Notes: generated by a model from the sequence alone, not told the origin. 64,000 bases of DNA from Hyphomonas sp. CY54-11-8 (GCF_000682735.1 NZ_AWFD01000035.1:124001-188000), one strand, 5' to 3'; counted from the first letter of the stretch, positions 51,708 through 62,516 are shown. Numbers and translations are program-made.

Positions 51708-53849
51708 ATGCGCAAGAAACTACTCGCAACTGTCGCAATCGCGGCAGTCTGTTTCGGAGGTCCTGCGTTAGCCGAAGAGGCGATCGTCAATCAGAGCGGT
51801 GCTGGCAACACAGCAGACGTCGACCAGACGCTGGATGCCGACCTGGTAACGACCGGGCTGGTAAGCAATGAAAACGTCGCGACGGTGGACCAGACGGGGG
51901 ACCTGAATGACGCGACGGTTCGTCAGGGGCATACGCCTCCTGGAATTGATGATTTTGCCATCGCTGTAAACGAAGCCGATATCGATCAGGTGAGCGAGGT
52001 GGGCTCGGCTGTCGGGAACGTGGCGGATGTGACCCAGTTCTCTGACATCAGTGCCGGCGCTGCGCCGAATCTGACGGATGTAGATCAGTATACCGCGGGC
52101 GTCGTTTCCCAGACAGCGATCGTAACGCAAGTGGGGGGACAAGGTAACTCCGCCACTGTGGCGCAGGGGCAGGACTTTGATGCGGACGAAGGAGGGGAAG
52201 TCGCTTCCGTCGCGCAGACAGGCTCTGACAACTTGGCCACGGTAACACAGGGCGGCACGGTCGATTATGCGACCGTCACCCAGGCTGGTCTATCCAACAA
52301 CGCCGACGTAGATCAGGAAGGTGAAGGTGGAGTTGCATCGATCGAGCAGACAGGGAACGACAATAGCTCTGTTCTGAGCCAGGACGGTATCGGCGCTTAT
52401 GCCGACAACGTTCAGACAGGTAATGACAACTCGTCGCTCATCACCCAGGTCGACGATTCGCCGAACGGCTCCATCGGTATCGACAACGCCTACAATGCTG
52501 ATCCGGAATCGACCGTCCTGCAATATGGCGATGACAACGCTTCACAGGTGGTTCAGTCGAACCTCGGCGGAGGCTTCAACCAAGTGGCTAACGTCACCCA
52601 GAACGGCAATGCCAACATATCAGACGTTGCGCAGACGGGTACCGGCCCCAATTTCACCGGCACGCTTCGTACAATCGTGAATCAAACCGGTGGTTCCGAC
52701 TCGAGTGTGGCCCAGACCGCTACCGGTGGTGACGCCAAGAACGTCTTCGCGACGGTCAACCAGTCTGGTGCGTCCATTTCCGAAGTTACCCAGACAGCTG
52801 ACGGATTGCGGGCAGCTGGTATCTCCGCGAATGTTACCCAGGATGGTGGTTCGACTTCCTACGTGACCCAGACCGTCGACAACCCATCGACCACCTGGGG
52901 AGGCTCTGTCATTTCGGGCGATGTGTCCGCCGTGGTCAATCAGAACGGTGGCTCCACTGCGAACGTGACCCAGGCCATCTACGGCAACGGGTCGACCGGT
53001 ATTTCAGCAGATGTCACACAGGACAACGGCGCAATCGCCAATGTCACGCAGACAATGAACGGGGACGGTGAAAGCAATATGGCGGCCATCGTGAATCAGG
53101 ATGGTGCCAGCACGACCAATGTGACGCAGACCTTCAATGAAGATAACACGAAGGACTTCATGGCGACGGTCAATCAGTTCGGAGACGGAAACCTGGTCAA
53201 TGTCAATCAGTATGACAATGTGCCTGAAGCCGGCATCCAGGCTGATTTCAGTGTGACGGCGGATGTCTACCAGGATGGTGGCGGAAACTCTGCGGACGTG
53301 ACCCAGGAAGGCCGAGTCTGGCAGGACAACACGTTGAACGCTTATGTTACGCAGGTCGGTGATGACAACCAGGCTGAGGTAACCCAGACTGGCAAGTCCA
53401 ATACCGGTACGATCGATCAGATTGGCGGAGCTTCGTTCAACATGGCGAGCATTGACCAGTCGGGTTATGGTAACGGCGCTCAGATCACGCAAACCGGCTA
53501 CTATAACACGGCCGATGTGCTGCAGCGGTCGGGGCGCGATAGCGCAACGATCACGCAGAGCGGAAACGGAAACGATGCCGACATCCAGCAGACCGGATCG
53601 AGTGCAAACTTCAGCCGGGACCGGGTTGCTGAAATCACTCAGTCGGGTGACGATAATGACGCCTTGATCCAGCAGACGGTAAACGAACTGTCTCAAGCGA
53701 CCATTGTGCAGTCGACGGATGGCAACGACGCAACCATCATTCAGGCAGGTGCAAGCAACACCGCAGGCATCTATCAGACGGTTGCCGGCGGTGGTATAGC
53801 ATCGATCACGCAGAACGGTGCTGGCAATATGGCCACGATCAACCAGTAG
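51708..53849 (+). CDS. Giant curlin-repeat protein, probable major amyloid subunit
   Basis: A 713-residue exported protein made almost entirely of curlin-type repeats after a 22-residue signal (CFGGPALAEE). Typical units are VNQSGAGNTADVDQT, ITQTGYYNTADVLQRSG and ITQSGDDNDALIQQT; about thirty can be counted roughly, against five in E. coli CsgA. From about residue 324 to 504 the register changes to pairs such as VNQDGASTTNVTQT separated by variable linkers of 10-20 residues. It should form an extended beta-solenoid amyloid. The start at 51708 has AAGGAG eight bases before; an ATG six codons upstream is less well placed. Confidence 0.85.
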   Translation: MRKKLLATVAIAAVCFGGPALAEEAIVNQSGAGNTADVDQTLDADLVTTGLVSNENVATVDQTGDLNDATVRQGHTPPGIDDFAIAVNEADIDQVSEVGSAVGNVADVTQFSDISAGAAPNLTDVDQYTAGVVSQTAIVTQVGGQGNSATVAQGQDFDADEGGEVASVAQTGSDNLATVTQGGTVDYATVTQAGLSNNADVDQEGEGGVASIEQTGNDNSSVLSQDGIGAYADNVQTGNDNSSLITQVDDSPNGSIGIDNAYNADPESTVLQYGDDNASQVVQSNLGGGFNQVANVTQNGNANISDVAQTGTGPNFTGTLRTIVNQTGGSDSSVAQTATGGDAKNVFATVNQSGASISEVTQTADGLRAAGISANVTQDGGSTSYVTQTVDNPSTTWGGSVISGDVSAVVNQNGGSTANVTQAIYGNGSTGISADVTQDNGAIANVTQTMNGDGESNMAAIVNQDGASTTNVTQTFNEDNTKDFMATVNQFGDGNLVNVNQYDNVPEAGIQADFSVTADVYQDGGGNSADVTQEGRVWQDNTLNAYVTQVGDDNQAEVTQTGKSNTGTIDQIGGASFNMASIDQSGYGNGAQITQTGYYNTADVLQRSGRDSATITQSGNGNDADIQQTGSSANFSRDRVAEITQSGDDNDALIQQTVNELSQATIVQSTDGNDATIIQAGASNTAGIYQTVAGGGIASITQNGAGNMATINQ

Positions 53850-53858
53850 TACGGATCG

Positions 53859-53883
53859 CCCCGGGCCGGTTTCCGGTCCGGGG
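53859..53883 (+). terminator. Hairpin after the giant curlin gene, possible attenuator
   Basis: CCCCGGGCCGG (53859-53869) and CCGGTCCGGGG (53873-53883) form an 11-bp stem with one G-U pair and a TTT loop, 10 bases after the curlin stop. The sequence after it is only moderately T-rich, so it may stop most transcripts but let some continue into the lipoprotein gene. Confidence 0.6.
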
Positions 53884-53916
53884 CCTCCATTTCTCCAGGG
53901 TGCATCGGAAGCGCAA

Positions 53917-54555
53917 ATGAGAAGAGGAACGGGTAACGCGAAAACAGGGCGATTGGCTTTCCAGGCTGCGTCGCTATCCGTTGCTTTTTGCCTGGCGGGC
54001 TGCAGTACTGAGATCAGTCCTCAGGAATTGCTTGGCATGGTTCCCCTCAACCAACAGCCTGAAGAACCTCCGCCTCCGGTACCGGCAGCCGTCCGGCAGG
54101 AACCGGAAAAGAACAGCGACAGAATCCAGGCGGTTCAGGTCGATCAGCGTCCGGACGTCAAACAAACTGAATCACGTATCAGCCAGATACCTTCCGCTCC
54201 GGATACAGACGCCATTCTCCAGTCCGCAATTGTTGTGGATGACCCGTGTCTTGGCGATCTGGAGAACAGCGAGCAATGCCGCTCGAACCTCAAACCCAAC
54301 TCCACCGGTGCCGATGCAGCAGGGGACAGCAGTATGACCCTGACAGTCGTGGCGCCGGATACAGGGCTGAAAGGCACCTTCGATGCGAGCCGGGCAGTGG
54401 ATGAAATTGGCCGTGGCAGGATCGTGTCGCAAGGGGCACAGTCCGCTGGCAGTGATTTTCTTTCAGGCGCAGCGACACCGCAAATTGAACCTCCCCTACC
54501 AGGCCTTCCAATATCCGACCTTCCGCCTGGTTCTGTGATCATCCAGCCGCAATGA
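53917..54555 (+). CDS. Proline-rich lipoprotein of the curli locus
   Basis: A 212-residue protein with a lipoprotein signal (VAFCLAGCST). The mature chain begins with a proline/glutamate-rich linker (QQPEEPPPPVPAAVRQEP), has two cysteines (DPCLGDLENSEQC) and ends with a proline-rich tail (PPLPGLPISDLPPGSV). I do not recognise a family. A lipidated, disordered protein just after the amyloid subunit genes could anchor fibres or guard the periplasm against early polymerisation, a role that CsgC/CsgH play elsewhere; no similarity to those is claimed. GGAAG precedes the ATG. Confidence 0.68.
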   Translation: MRRGTGNAKTGRLAFQAASLSVAFCLAGCSTEISPQELLGMVPLNQQPEEPPPPVPAAVRQEPEKNSDRIQAVQVDQRPDVKQTESRISQIPSAPDTDAILQSAIVVDDPCLGDLENSEQCRSNLKPNSTGADAAGDSSMTLTVVAPDTGLKGTFDASRAVDEIGRGRIVSQGAQSAGSDFLSGAATPQIEPPLPGLPISDLPPGSVIIQPQ

Positions 54556-54723
54556 AGAACAATGCTTTGTTGGTCTGCGGCTGTGCCCGCGCACATTCAC
54601 CACCAATTTTCTCCACATTTGACCATTATGCGCTCAACTCGCGGTCAGACGAATTTTCGTGTGAAGATCGCGTGACAAGCGCGTTAACATTTCTTACGTT
54701 ACGTCATTGGGGAATATGGGTTG

Positions 54724-55251
54724 ATGACGGGAATAGCTGCAAGATCTGAATCTGAGCCGGACCCAACGCCCGAAACGGTGCGTGTGATCGGTCGCGTCAA
54801 ATGGTTCGACAGCGTCAAGGGCTACGGCTTCATCGTGGCGGAATCGACCTCGGATGCGAGTCTGACGGGCGATGTGATGATTCATATCACTTGCCTGCGC
54901 TCCTATGGCGAAACCTATGCCGATGAAGGCGCCCGTATTGTCTGCAATGCAATGCGGACAGAGCGCGGTTGGCAAACCGCCAGCATCATCGAGATGGAGC
55001 GCCCCAAGGCCGTTGTGGCCCGGGAGTTGGGCGTTCAGCCGGACTATGAACCGGTGATACTGAAATGGTTCAATCGTGGCCGCGGCTACGGTTTTGTACA
55101 GCGAGAAGGTAAGGATGTGGACATCTTTGTTCACGCCGTTGTCCTGCGGAAAGCCGGGTATGAAGAGATCGAACCCGGCACACCGCTTGAAGCCATTATC
55201 GAAGACGGCGCCAAGGGCGAGCACGTCACCAGCCTGAAGCCGCGCGAATAG
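54724..55251 (+). CDS. Cold-shock protein with two cold-shock domains
   Basis: A 175-residue protein with two OB-fold domains. The first (residues about 20-85) has [15 protein letters not shown] and VMIHI; the second (about 105-170) has [15 protein letters not shown] and DIFVHAVVL, which are the RNP1 and RNP2 RNA-binding motifs. Tandem cold-shock proteins are typical of alphaproteobacteria and bind single-stranded nucleic acid as chaperones. ATG at 54724; a TTG immediately upstream would add one residue. Confidence 0.9.
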   Translation: MTGIAARSESEPDPTPETVRVIGRVKWFDSVKGYGFIVAESTSDASLTGDVMIHITCLRSYGETYADEGARIVCNAMRTERGWQTASIIEMERPKAVVARELGVQPDYEPVILKWFNRGRGYGFVQREGKDVDIFVHAVVLRKAGYEEIEPGTPLEAIIEDGAKGEHVTSLKPRE

Positions 55252-55310
55252 CATTTTCCAACCGCCACGAATGCTTGCCGCTGGTCAGGCGGGCGGCTAA
55301 ACCAAGGCGC

Positions 55311-55772
55311 ATGAAACGCTTTCTCGTCAGCGGCATGGCCGCCATCGCCCTCGTCCTTTCTGCGCCGGCTGCGTTGGCCGAGCTGGAAGCCAGCCCGCTT
55401 ACCATCGAATCCGCGAACGGCGCCCACACCTTCACCGTGGAAATCGCTGATGAACCGGAGGAAATCACCACCGGCCTCATGAACCGCAAAAGCATGGACG
55501 CCGATGCCGGCATGCTGTTCGATTTCGGCCAGCCGCGCGAAGCGGCCATGTGGATGAAGAACACGCTGATCCCGCTAGATATGCTGTTCATGGACCCGAA
55601 CGGGAAAATCATCGCGATCGCACGCGAAACGGTGCCGGGCTCGCTGCGGACGATCTCGCCGGGCGTGCCGGTGAAGTCGGTGCTGGAGCTGAACGGCGGT
55701 CGCGCGGCCGAGCTGGGCATCGAGCCGGGCGATGAAGTAGTTCACCCAATTTTCGGCAATACGGACGAATGA
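55311..55772 (+). CDS. DUF192 family exported protein
   Basis: A 153-residue protein with a cleavable signal (LSAPAALAELE). The rest fits DUF192: EITTGLMNRKSMDADAGMLFDF, then MWMKNTLIPLDMLFMDPNGKII, then ELNGGRAAELGIEPGDEV. The family is small, periplasmic and widespread, with no proven function. The stop overlaps the start of the thioesterase gene (ATGA). Start at 55311; a frame open to a TTG at 55275 adds 12 non-signal residues. Confidence 0.88.
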   Translation: MKRFLVSGMAAIALVLSAPAALAELEASPLTIESANGAHTFTVEIADEPEEITTGLMNRKSMDADAGMLFDFGQPREAAMWMKNTLIPLDMLFMDPNGKIIAIARETVPGSLRTISPGVPVKSVLELNGGRAAELGIEPGDEVVHPIFGNTDE

Positions 55773-56200
55773 GCGACGGCAACGCGCTCAGACCGCCGCC
55801 GCCTGGCTTTGCCACGCGTCCCACGCGCGGCAAGTTCTCCATCCATAACGGACCGTCCTATCTGGCGACCGGCGAGGGAGACCTGCGCAGCGGCATCTGG
55901 GTGCTGGACCGGCACTGTAACGGCATGGGGTTCATGCATGGCGGCATGATCTGCGCCTTCGCAGACAGTGCGCTCGCCTGGGCGGTGTGGTCAGCGACCG
56001 AGCGCATGTCCGTCACCATAAAGCTGACCATGGAATTCATGGGCATCGTGCCGGAAGGGACGTGGCTGGAAGCCCACCCGCAGGTGAAGGGCGTGGACGG
56101 TGATCTTGTTCACGTCATGGCCGACATGAAGATTGAAGATGGCACGCTCGTGGCACGGGCCGATGCGGTCTTCCGGTCCCTGCGGCGCCGGAAGACCTGA
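55769..56200 (+). CDS. PaaI-like hotdog-fold thioesterase
   Basis: A 143-residue hotdog-fold protein. FMHGGMICAFADSALAWAV is the HGG signature with the catalytic acid on the central helix, and MSVTIKLTMEFMGIVPEGTWLEA forms the next strands. Members hydrolyse acyl-CoA or aryl-CoA thioesters in the cytoplasm. Translationally coupled to the DUF192 gene and convergent, seven bases away, with an acyl-CoA ligase gene that may carry out the opposite reaction. Confidence 0.85.
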   Translation: MSDGNALRPPPPGFATRPTRGKFSIHNGPSYLATGEGDLRSGIWVLDRHCNGMGFMHGGMICAFADSALAWAVWSATERMSVTIKLTMEFMGIVPEGTWLEAHPQVKGVDGDLVHVMADMKIEDGTLVARADAVFRSLRRRKT

Positions 56201-56207
56201 TTGCCGG

Positions 56208-57830
56208 TCAGGCGCTGATGCCGAGCTCAGAGAGCGCGAACGCCTTGATGGATTTGTAGTCCGCCTTGCCATTCACGGCGCGGCCCAGATCATCCTTGAA
56301 GAGGATGCGCTTGGGTGCCTTGTAGTGGGCGAGCTTGGTTTTCACGAATTCCCGCAGAGACGCTTCGTCAGCCTGTCCATCCAGTGCGACCACCGCGGTG
56401 ATGGCCTGGCCCCATTTGTCATCAGGCACGCCGACCACGAGCGCATCCTTCACGGCGTCATGCGCCTTCAGTGCTTCCTCGACCTCTTCGGGATAGACTT
56501 TCTCACCGGCCGTGTTGATGCAGTTGGAACCGCGACCGAGCAGCGTGATCGTGCCATCCGTCTCCACAGTGCACCAGTCACCAGGCACCGAGTAACGCTC
56601 TCCATTGATCATCTTGAACGTCTTTTCGGACTTCTCCGGATCCTTGTAGTAGCCGAGCGGCACAGCGCCACCGCGGGCAATGAAGCCGGCTTCGCCGCTG
56701 CCCGGCACGACTTCGCGGCCGTCTTCGGTGAACACTTTGCACTTCGAGCCGATTTCGAATTTTGACGTCTTCACTTCGCCATCCGCCGTCATCACGGAGG
56801 AGCCGAAACCAACCGCTTCAGAGGCGCCGAAACTGTCGGTCAGGGCGGCATTCGGCATGTGGCGCAGCAGGCCGCGCTTGACCTCAGTGCTCCACATCAC
56901 CCCGGAGGAGATGATGCCCACGACGGAGTCGAGCTTGTGCTTGCCGGGATTGGCGTCGAGATAAGCCAGCATCGGCTTGCCGAAGGCGTCGCCCACGATA
57001 GCCATGTTGGTCACGCCCTCACGCTCGACCGTTTCGAAAAGGTTCTCCGGATCGAAATGCTTGTTTTCGGTCAGGGTCACAATGGTGCCACCGCCCATCA
57101 TCGAGCCCATGGCTGTGAACAGGCCTGTACCATGCATAAGAGGGCAGGCGGGCACGTTGCGCACATGGCGGCCCAGTGCCTGCGCAGCCATCACCTGCTC
57201 GTCCATGTTTTTCGGCACGGGCAGGCCGGCAGCCTCCGCGCCCTCCATGCCTGCGCTGCGCCAGATCTGGTGGGACCACATCACACCTTTCGGCATGCCG
57301 GTCGTGCCGCCGGTGTAGAGGAACAGCAAGTCGTCGCCGGAGCGCGGAATACCCAGTGGGGAGGGATCACCCGTGGTTGCGAGTTCTTCATAAGCGACAG
57401 CGAAGTCCGCTGTCTTACCGCCGCCAACCTGCACCCAGGCGACCACGTTCGGCAGGCGCGGCTGCACTTTCTCCACCTGGTCCATGAATTCGACATCGAA
57501 GAACACGACGGTCGAGTCGGAATTGTCGAAGATGTAGAACAGCTCGTCTTCGAGATAGCGGTAATTGACGTTCACATGCGTCAGCCGGCCTTTGAAACAG
57601 GCGGCGAGGCCTTCCATGTATTCCGGCTGGTTACGCATGTAGAAGCCGGCCTTGTCGCCGACTTTCGCGCCGCGGGCCAGCAGGTTGCGGGCCAGGCGGT
57701 TCGATCGGGCCGTCATGTCAGGCCACGAAATGCGGCGCTCGCCATGGATCAGCGCCATGTCTTCCGGCCCGAGGGCGGCGCCCACTGCATCCAGAATATC
57801 GCCAAGGTTCCAGAAATTAAGCTCGGTCAT
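56208..57830 (-). CDS. AMP-dependent acyl-CoA synthetase
   Basis: A 540-residue ANL-family ligase. LFLYTGGTTGMPKGVMWSH is the phosphate-binding loop with Gly in place of the usual Ser, GASEAVGFGSS stands for the A5 region, and RGSNCINTAGEKVYPEEVEEAL is the hinge. The C-terminal lysine lies in NGKADYKSIK. It activates a fatty or related acid to CoA. Between it and groEL the 197 bases hold the groEL terminator. Confidence 0.87.
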   Translation of the reverse strand: MTELNFWNLGDILDAVGAALGPEDMALIHGERRISWPDMTARSNRLARNLLARGAKVGDKAGFYMRNQPEYMEGLAACFKGRLTHVNVNYRYLEDELFYIFDNSDSTVVFFDVEFMDQVEKVQPRLPNVVAWVQVGGGKTADFAVAYEELATTGDPSPLGIPRSGDDLLFLYTGGTTGMPKGVMWSHQIWRSAGMEGAEAAGLPVPKNMDEQVMAAQALGRHVRNVPACPLMHGTGLFTAMGSMMGGGTIVTLTENKHFDPENLFETVEREGVTNMAIVGDAFGKPMLAYLDANPGKHKLDSVVGIISSGVMWSTEVKRGLLRHMPNAALTDSFGASEAVGFGSSVMTADGEVKTSKFEIGSKCKVFTEDGREVVPGSGEAGFIARGGAVPLGYYKDPEKSEKTFKMINGERYSVPGDWCTVETDGTITLLGRGSNCINTAGEKVYPEEVEEALKAHDAVKDALVVGVPDDKWGQAITAVVALDGQADEASLREFVKTKLAHYKAPKRILFKDDLGRAVNGKADYKSIKAFALSELGISA

Positions 57831-57956
57831 GGGTTTCCTCCGTGTTCTGCCCCTCAGCAGGTCACCTTCAGGCGAAGGCGCCGCCGGTCTTATTGCCGGC
57901 TTGCCGGGGCAGATTCCTGGAAGATCGTATCAGTGCCGTTGCGGTCATCAATGGCC

Positions 57957-57992
57957 AAAACAAAGACGGCCCTCCGATTTCGGAGGGCCGTC
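57957..57992 (-). terminator. Rho-independent terminator of groEL
   Basis: GACGGCCCTCCGA (57965-57977) and TCGGAGGGCCGTC (57980-57992) form a perfect 13-bp stem with a two-base loop, 35 bases after the groEL stop. On the minus strand it is followed by TTTGTTTT. Confidence 0.88.
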
Positions 57993-58027
57993 CCAAGGTC
58001 ATTCCGCGAGGGAATGGGCAGATTGGC

Positions 58028-59716
<1,689 letters not shown>

Positions 59717-59729
59717 TCAGGGGCGGAGA

Positions 59730-60020
59730 TTACTTCTCCAGCACACCCATGATGTCGCTCTCCTTCATGATGAGCAGGTCTTCGCCGTCGATTTTGACTT
59801 CGGTGCCGGACCATTTGCCGAATAGGACGCGGTCGCCCTTTTTCACGTCCAGCGCGATGACTTTTCCGTCGTCACCGACAGCACCTTTACCAACTGCAAC
59901 GACTTCACCTTCCTGCGGCTTTTCTTTTGCCGTGTCGGGGATGATGATGCCGCCCTTGGTCTTTTCCTCTTCCTTGACGCGGCGTACGACGACGCGATCG
60001 TGCAGGGGACGAAGTTTCAT
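59730..60020 (-). CDS. groES: 10-kDa co-chaperonin GroES
   Basis: A 96-residue protein matching GroES throughout: [29 protein letters not shown] with the mobile loop, then [41 protein letters not shown]. It caps the GroEL ring. First gene of the groESL operon, 74 bases downstream of the CIRCE-like operator. Confidence 0.99.
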   Translation of the reverse strand: MKLRPLHDRVVVRRVKEEEKTKGGIIIPDTAKEKPQEGEVVAVGKGAVGDDGKVIALDVKKGDRVLFGKWSGTEVKIDGEDLLIMKESDIMGVLEK

Positions 60021-60093
60021 GGCTTTTGCCCTCTAGTCTTCAGATTGCGAGTTTGAATTGATCTCACGGGAGCCAGCGACCGGTAAAGGCGAA

Positions 60094-60120
60094 TTAGCAC
60101 TCACCCATACCGACTGCTAG
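60094..60120. promoter_or_regulatory. CIRCE-like operator (HrcA site) of groESL
   Basis: TTAGCACTC-N9-GACTGCTAG compared with the consensus TTAGCACTC-N9-GAGTGCTAA: the first half is exact and the second matches at seven of nine positions. It lies between the promoter and the groES start, the usual place for HrcA control of groESL. Confidence 0.88.
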
Positions 60121-60130
60121 CGGTGGCTCG

Positions 60131-60159
60131 GACGTAGGGCGCGGACTGGGTAGCGTCAA
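60131..60159 (-). promoter_or_regulatory. Probable groESL promoter
   Basis: On the minus strand TTGACG (60159-60154) and TACGTC (60136-60131) are 17 bases apart, just upstream of the CIRCE-like element. The -35 box is good; the -10 box is GC-rich, as is common for heat-shock-type promoters in this class. Confidence 0.55.
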
Positions 60160-60402
60160 CTGGATAATTGCAAAATTTTTTTGCCATTCCTGGCCAGCTC
60201 AGCCGGTGGCCATGCGCCGTGGAAGGGGTACCGGTTTCAACGAGAGGGTGAGGGCCGATCAGGCGTCATCAACCTGTTGCCAGAGTCTGAAGCCCTGTCG
60301 CCAAATTTGCGTCCCCGCTTTGTCGGGGTGGTAGCCATTATGTGTAATAACCATCGCACATCCCGGCAGGATACCGGGCGCAAGGCTAGGAGACGGCAGC
60401 GA

Positions 60403-61158
60403 ATGAGCTCGTACGCACGTGATATCAAGGATTCTCTGACGTTCTTCGTCTTTGTTGCAACGACGGCGCTCTGTCTGTCGTTCACCTTCTCCGTCTTTGT
60501 TTACCAGATGGGCGTGCTGGACGATCCGCAGCGTTTCCTCGTCGCGAACCTCGTTGCGGCGGCCTGTGTGGCCATTCCGACGGCGACCATCGCCTCGCAG
60601 CATGAATTCCAGCTGAAGCGCTATCAGCGCCAGCTTGAATCGCTCGCATCGACCGATCCGCTGACCGGCCTCCTGAACCGCCGCTTCTTCCGCATTTCGG
60701 CTGAAGACGAGATGCATCGCCAGCGCCGCGCGGGCGGCATGGCCGCAATTGTCCTGTTCGACCTCGACCAGTTCAAGCAGATCAATGACCGTCATGGCCA
60801 TCAGGCTGGCGACGCGATGCTGAAGCGGATTGCCGAGATCGCCTATTCCGAACTTCGCGGACCGTTCGACAAGCTGGGCCGCTGGGGCGGGGAGGAATTC
60901 GTGGTGCTGCTGTCCAACGTCAATCGCGATCAGGCCTGGCTCGTTTGTGACCGTCTACGCGAGCGGCTGGAACACGCCGAGATCGAGTATGACGGGAAGA
61001 CCTTGTCGGTGACCGCCAGCTTCGGTTTCGAAATGCTGACGTCCGACGCATCGCTCGACCGCGTTCTGGAATCGGCGGACCGCGCGCTCTATGTCTCCAA
61101 AACGACGGGCCGCAACCGCGTCACCTATGCCGGACCGCGCCTCGCCGCAACGGCCTAA
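60403..61158 (+). CDS. Membrane-bound diguanylate cyclase (GGDEF domain)
   Basis: A 251-residue protein with two membrane helices (about 12-35 and 46-66) and a GGDEF domain (about 80-245). STDPLTGLLNRRFF opens the domain and GGEEF (152-156) is the intact active site, so it should make cyclic di-GMP from two GTP. The inhibitory RxxD site five residues before GGEEF is not kept (it reads GPFD), so product inhibition at that site is unlikely. No separate sensor domain. I chose the ATG at 60403, after AGGAG; the frame is open further upstream. Confidence 0.9.
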   Translation: MSSYARDIKDSLTFFVFVATTALCLSFTFSVFVYQMGVLDDPQRFLVANLVAAACVAIPTATIASQHEFQLKRYQRQLESLASTDPLTGLLNRRFFRISAEDEMHRQRRAGGMAAIVLFDLDQFKQINDRHGHQAGDAMLKRIAEIAYSELRGPFDKLGRWGGEEFVVLLSNVNRDQAWLVCDRLRERLEHAEIEYDGKTLSVTASFGFEMLTSDASLDRVLESADRALYVSKTTGRNRVTYAGPRLAATA

Positions 61159-61217
61159 CCGGTCCGGGCTGGATTCCCGCCTTTCCGCACGGCATGAATG
61201 CGTGAAGGGGAAACGCC

Positions 61218-62375
61218 ATGGAAATCGGCAATACCAGGGACATCGACGCCGCGATCCGCAATGCGCGGCCGCTAAGCCTGCTGGCAAGCCAGAGGCCGGA
61301 ATTCGCTGATGTCGAGCGGATCTGGGAAACCGAACTCGCGCCGGAGCTCGGCGCACGGGAAGTGATCCGCAGGCAGACAATTTCACGCGCAAAGTCCCGA
61401 ACCCTCCTCGGTGGACTCGCGGCGCTGCCGGTCGTGATCGTCATGCTGTTCCTGTCGGGGGGATTTGGAATTTTCTTTCCGCTGTCGTTTTTCGTCGGCG
61501 TGATCATCGTCGTCGGCATTTCTGGCTTTGACTGGCTGAAGGTCTATTCGATGAAGTCCCAGACCAAGGACCTCATTCTCAAGACCGCCTGCAAGCCGTT
61601 CGGTTTCCGGTATGAGACCCTGCACCCGGACCTTTCCGGCATCGAGGATTTCCAGTCGCTCAGAACGCGCGGCAAGGAATTGATGGGAGCCATCAACGGG
61701 CCGCAGACTGGAAAAGAGCGCACCGTCTCCACCGTGTTTGGCGACATCCAGGTCACCCTGCATGATACAGCCGGCGCGCCGGCGCCGACCCCGGCCTACC
61801 AGGTCCTGAAGGATGCGGCGCTGCTGCCAGGGCATAGCCAGCGAAAGTTCGAGGATCTGATCGAGGGCGAACGGGCAGGCGCCAAGTTCGCGCTTGTCGA
61901 AGCGAAGCTCGATACGGGCGGCAAGAACAGCCAGACCGTGTTTCAGGGCATCCTGATCCATATCGAATATCCCCAGCGCTTTTCCGGGCGGACGCTGATG
62001 ACCCGGTCGGGCTGGTGGAAACGCGGCAAGGGCGCTGGCGACCTGAAAAAAGTGGATCTCATCTCCCGCGAACTGGATGAGGCTTTCACAGTCTATTCCA
62101 GCGATCAGGTCGAGGCGCGCGCCTTGCTCTCGCCCGACAGAATGGAACGTCTCATCGCGCTGGAACGCCACTTCTCGGGCGGCAAGCTGCGGGGCCTGTT
62201 CGACGGAGGTCACATGACGCTGGTACTCGAAGCAGACAACCAGTTTGAGGCCGGCTCCGTCTTCAAACCACTGGTCGACCCGCGCCGCTTCTCGACCGCC
62301 TTGTCGGAACTGGGGCTTGTCTGCGACCTGATCGACGGCTTTCTCACGCGCGAATGGGTACAGGGCCGGATCTGA
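61218..62375 (+). CDS. DUF3137 family membrane protein
   Basis: A 385-residue protein with two close membrane helices (about residues 63-85 and 87-105) and a large C-terminal cytoplasmic domain. The latter region (RKFEDLIEGERAGAKFALVEAKL, then TVFQGILIHIEYPQRFSGRT, then VYSSDQVEARALLSPDRMERL) fits the DUF3137 family (Galanin-like in name only), whose function is not known. Located 59 bases after the diguanylate cyclase gene on the same strand; whether the two work together is open. Confidence 0.8.
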   Translation: MEIGNTRDIDAAIRNARPLSLLASQRPEFADVERIWETELAPELGAREVIRRQTISRAKSRTLLGGLAALPVVIVMLFLSGGFGIFFPLSFFVGVIIVVGISGFDWLKVYSMKSQTKDLILKTACKPFGFRYETLHPDLSGIEDFQSLRTRGKELMGAINGPQTGKERTVSTVFGDIQVTLHDTAGAPAPTPAYQVLKDAALLPGHSQRKFEDLIEGERAGAKFALVEAKLDTGGKNSQTVFQGILIHIEYPQRFSGRTLMTRSGWWKRGKGAGDLKKVDLISRELDEAFTVYSSDQVEARALLSPDRMERLIALERHFSGGKLRGLFDGGHMTLVLEADNQFEAGSVFKPLVDPRRFSTALSELGLVCDLIDGFLTREWVQGRI

Positions 62376-62516
62376 ACCGGGTGATGAATCCGGACAGGCC
62401 TGTCCGACAGGGGCAAGCGGTCCGATACGCTGCGGGCGCTGGGGATTCCGCGTGATGTGTGAGCCATATCGCAAGCGTGAATTCCCCGCATAGGCGCTCA
62501 TGCCAGTCTTCCCGGC

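Larger units (their letters stand above)
60021..60402. promoter_or_regulatory. 382-base divergent regulatory gap between groES and the diguanylate cyclase gene
   Basis: No gene is supported here. The left part holds the CIRCE-like operator and groESL promoter listed separately. The right part, read on the plus strand, has two GC-rich hairpins in the probable leader of the diguanylate cyclase gene: CCCCG-N6-CGGGG (60313-60328) and CCCGG-N7-CCGGG (60362-60378). The second ends 10 bases before the AGGAG ribosome site at 60389. Confidence 0.6.
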
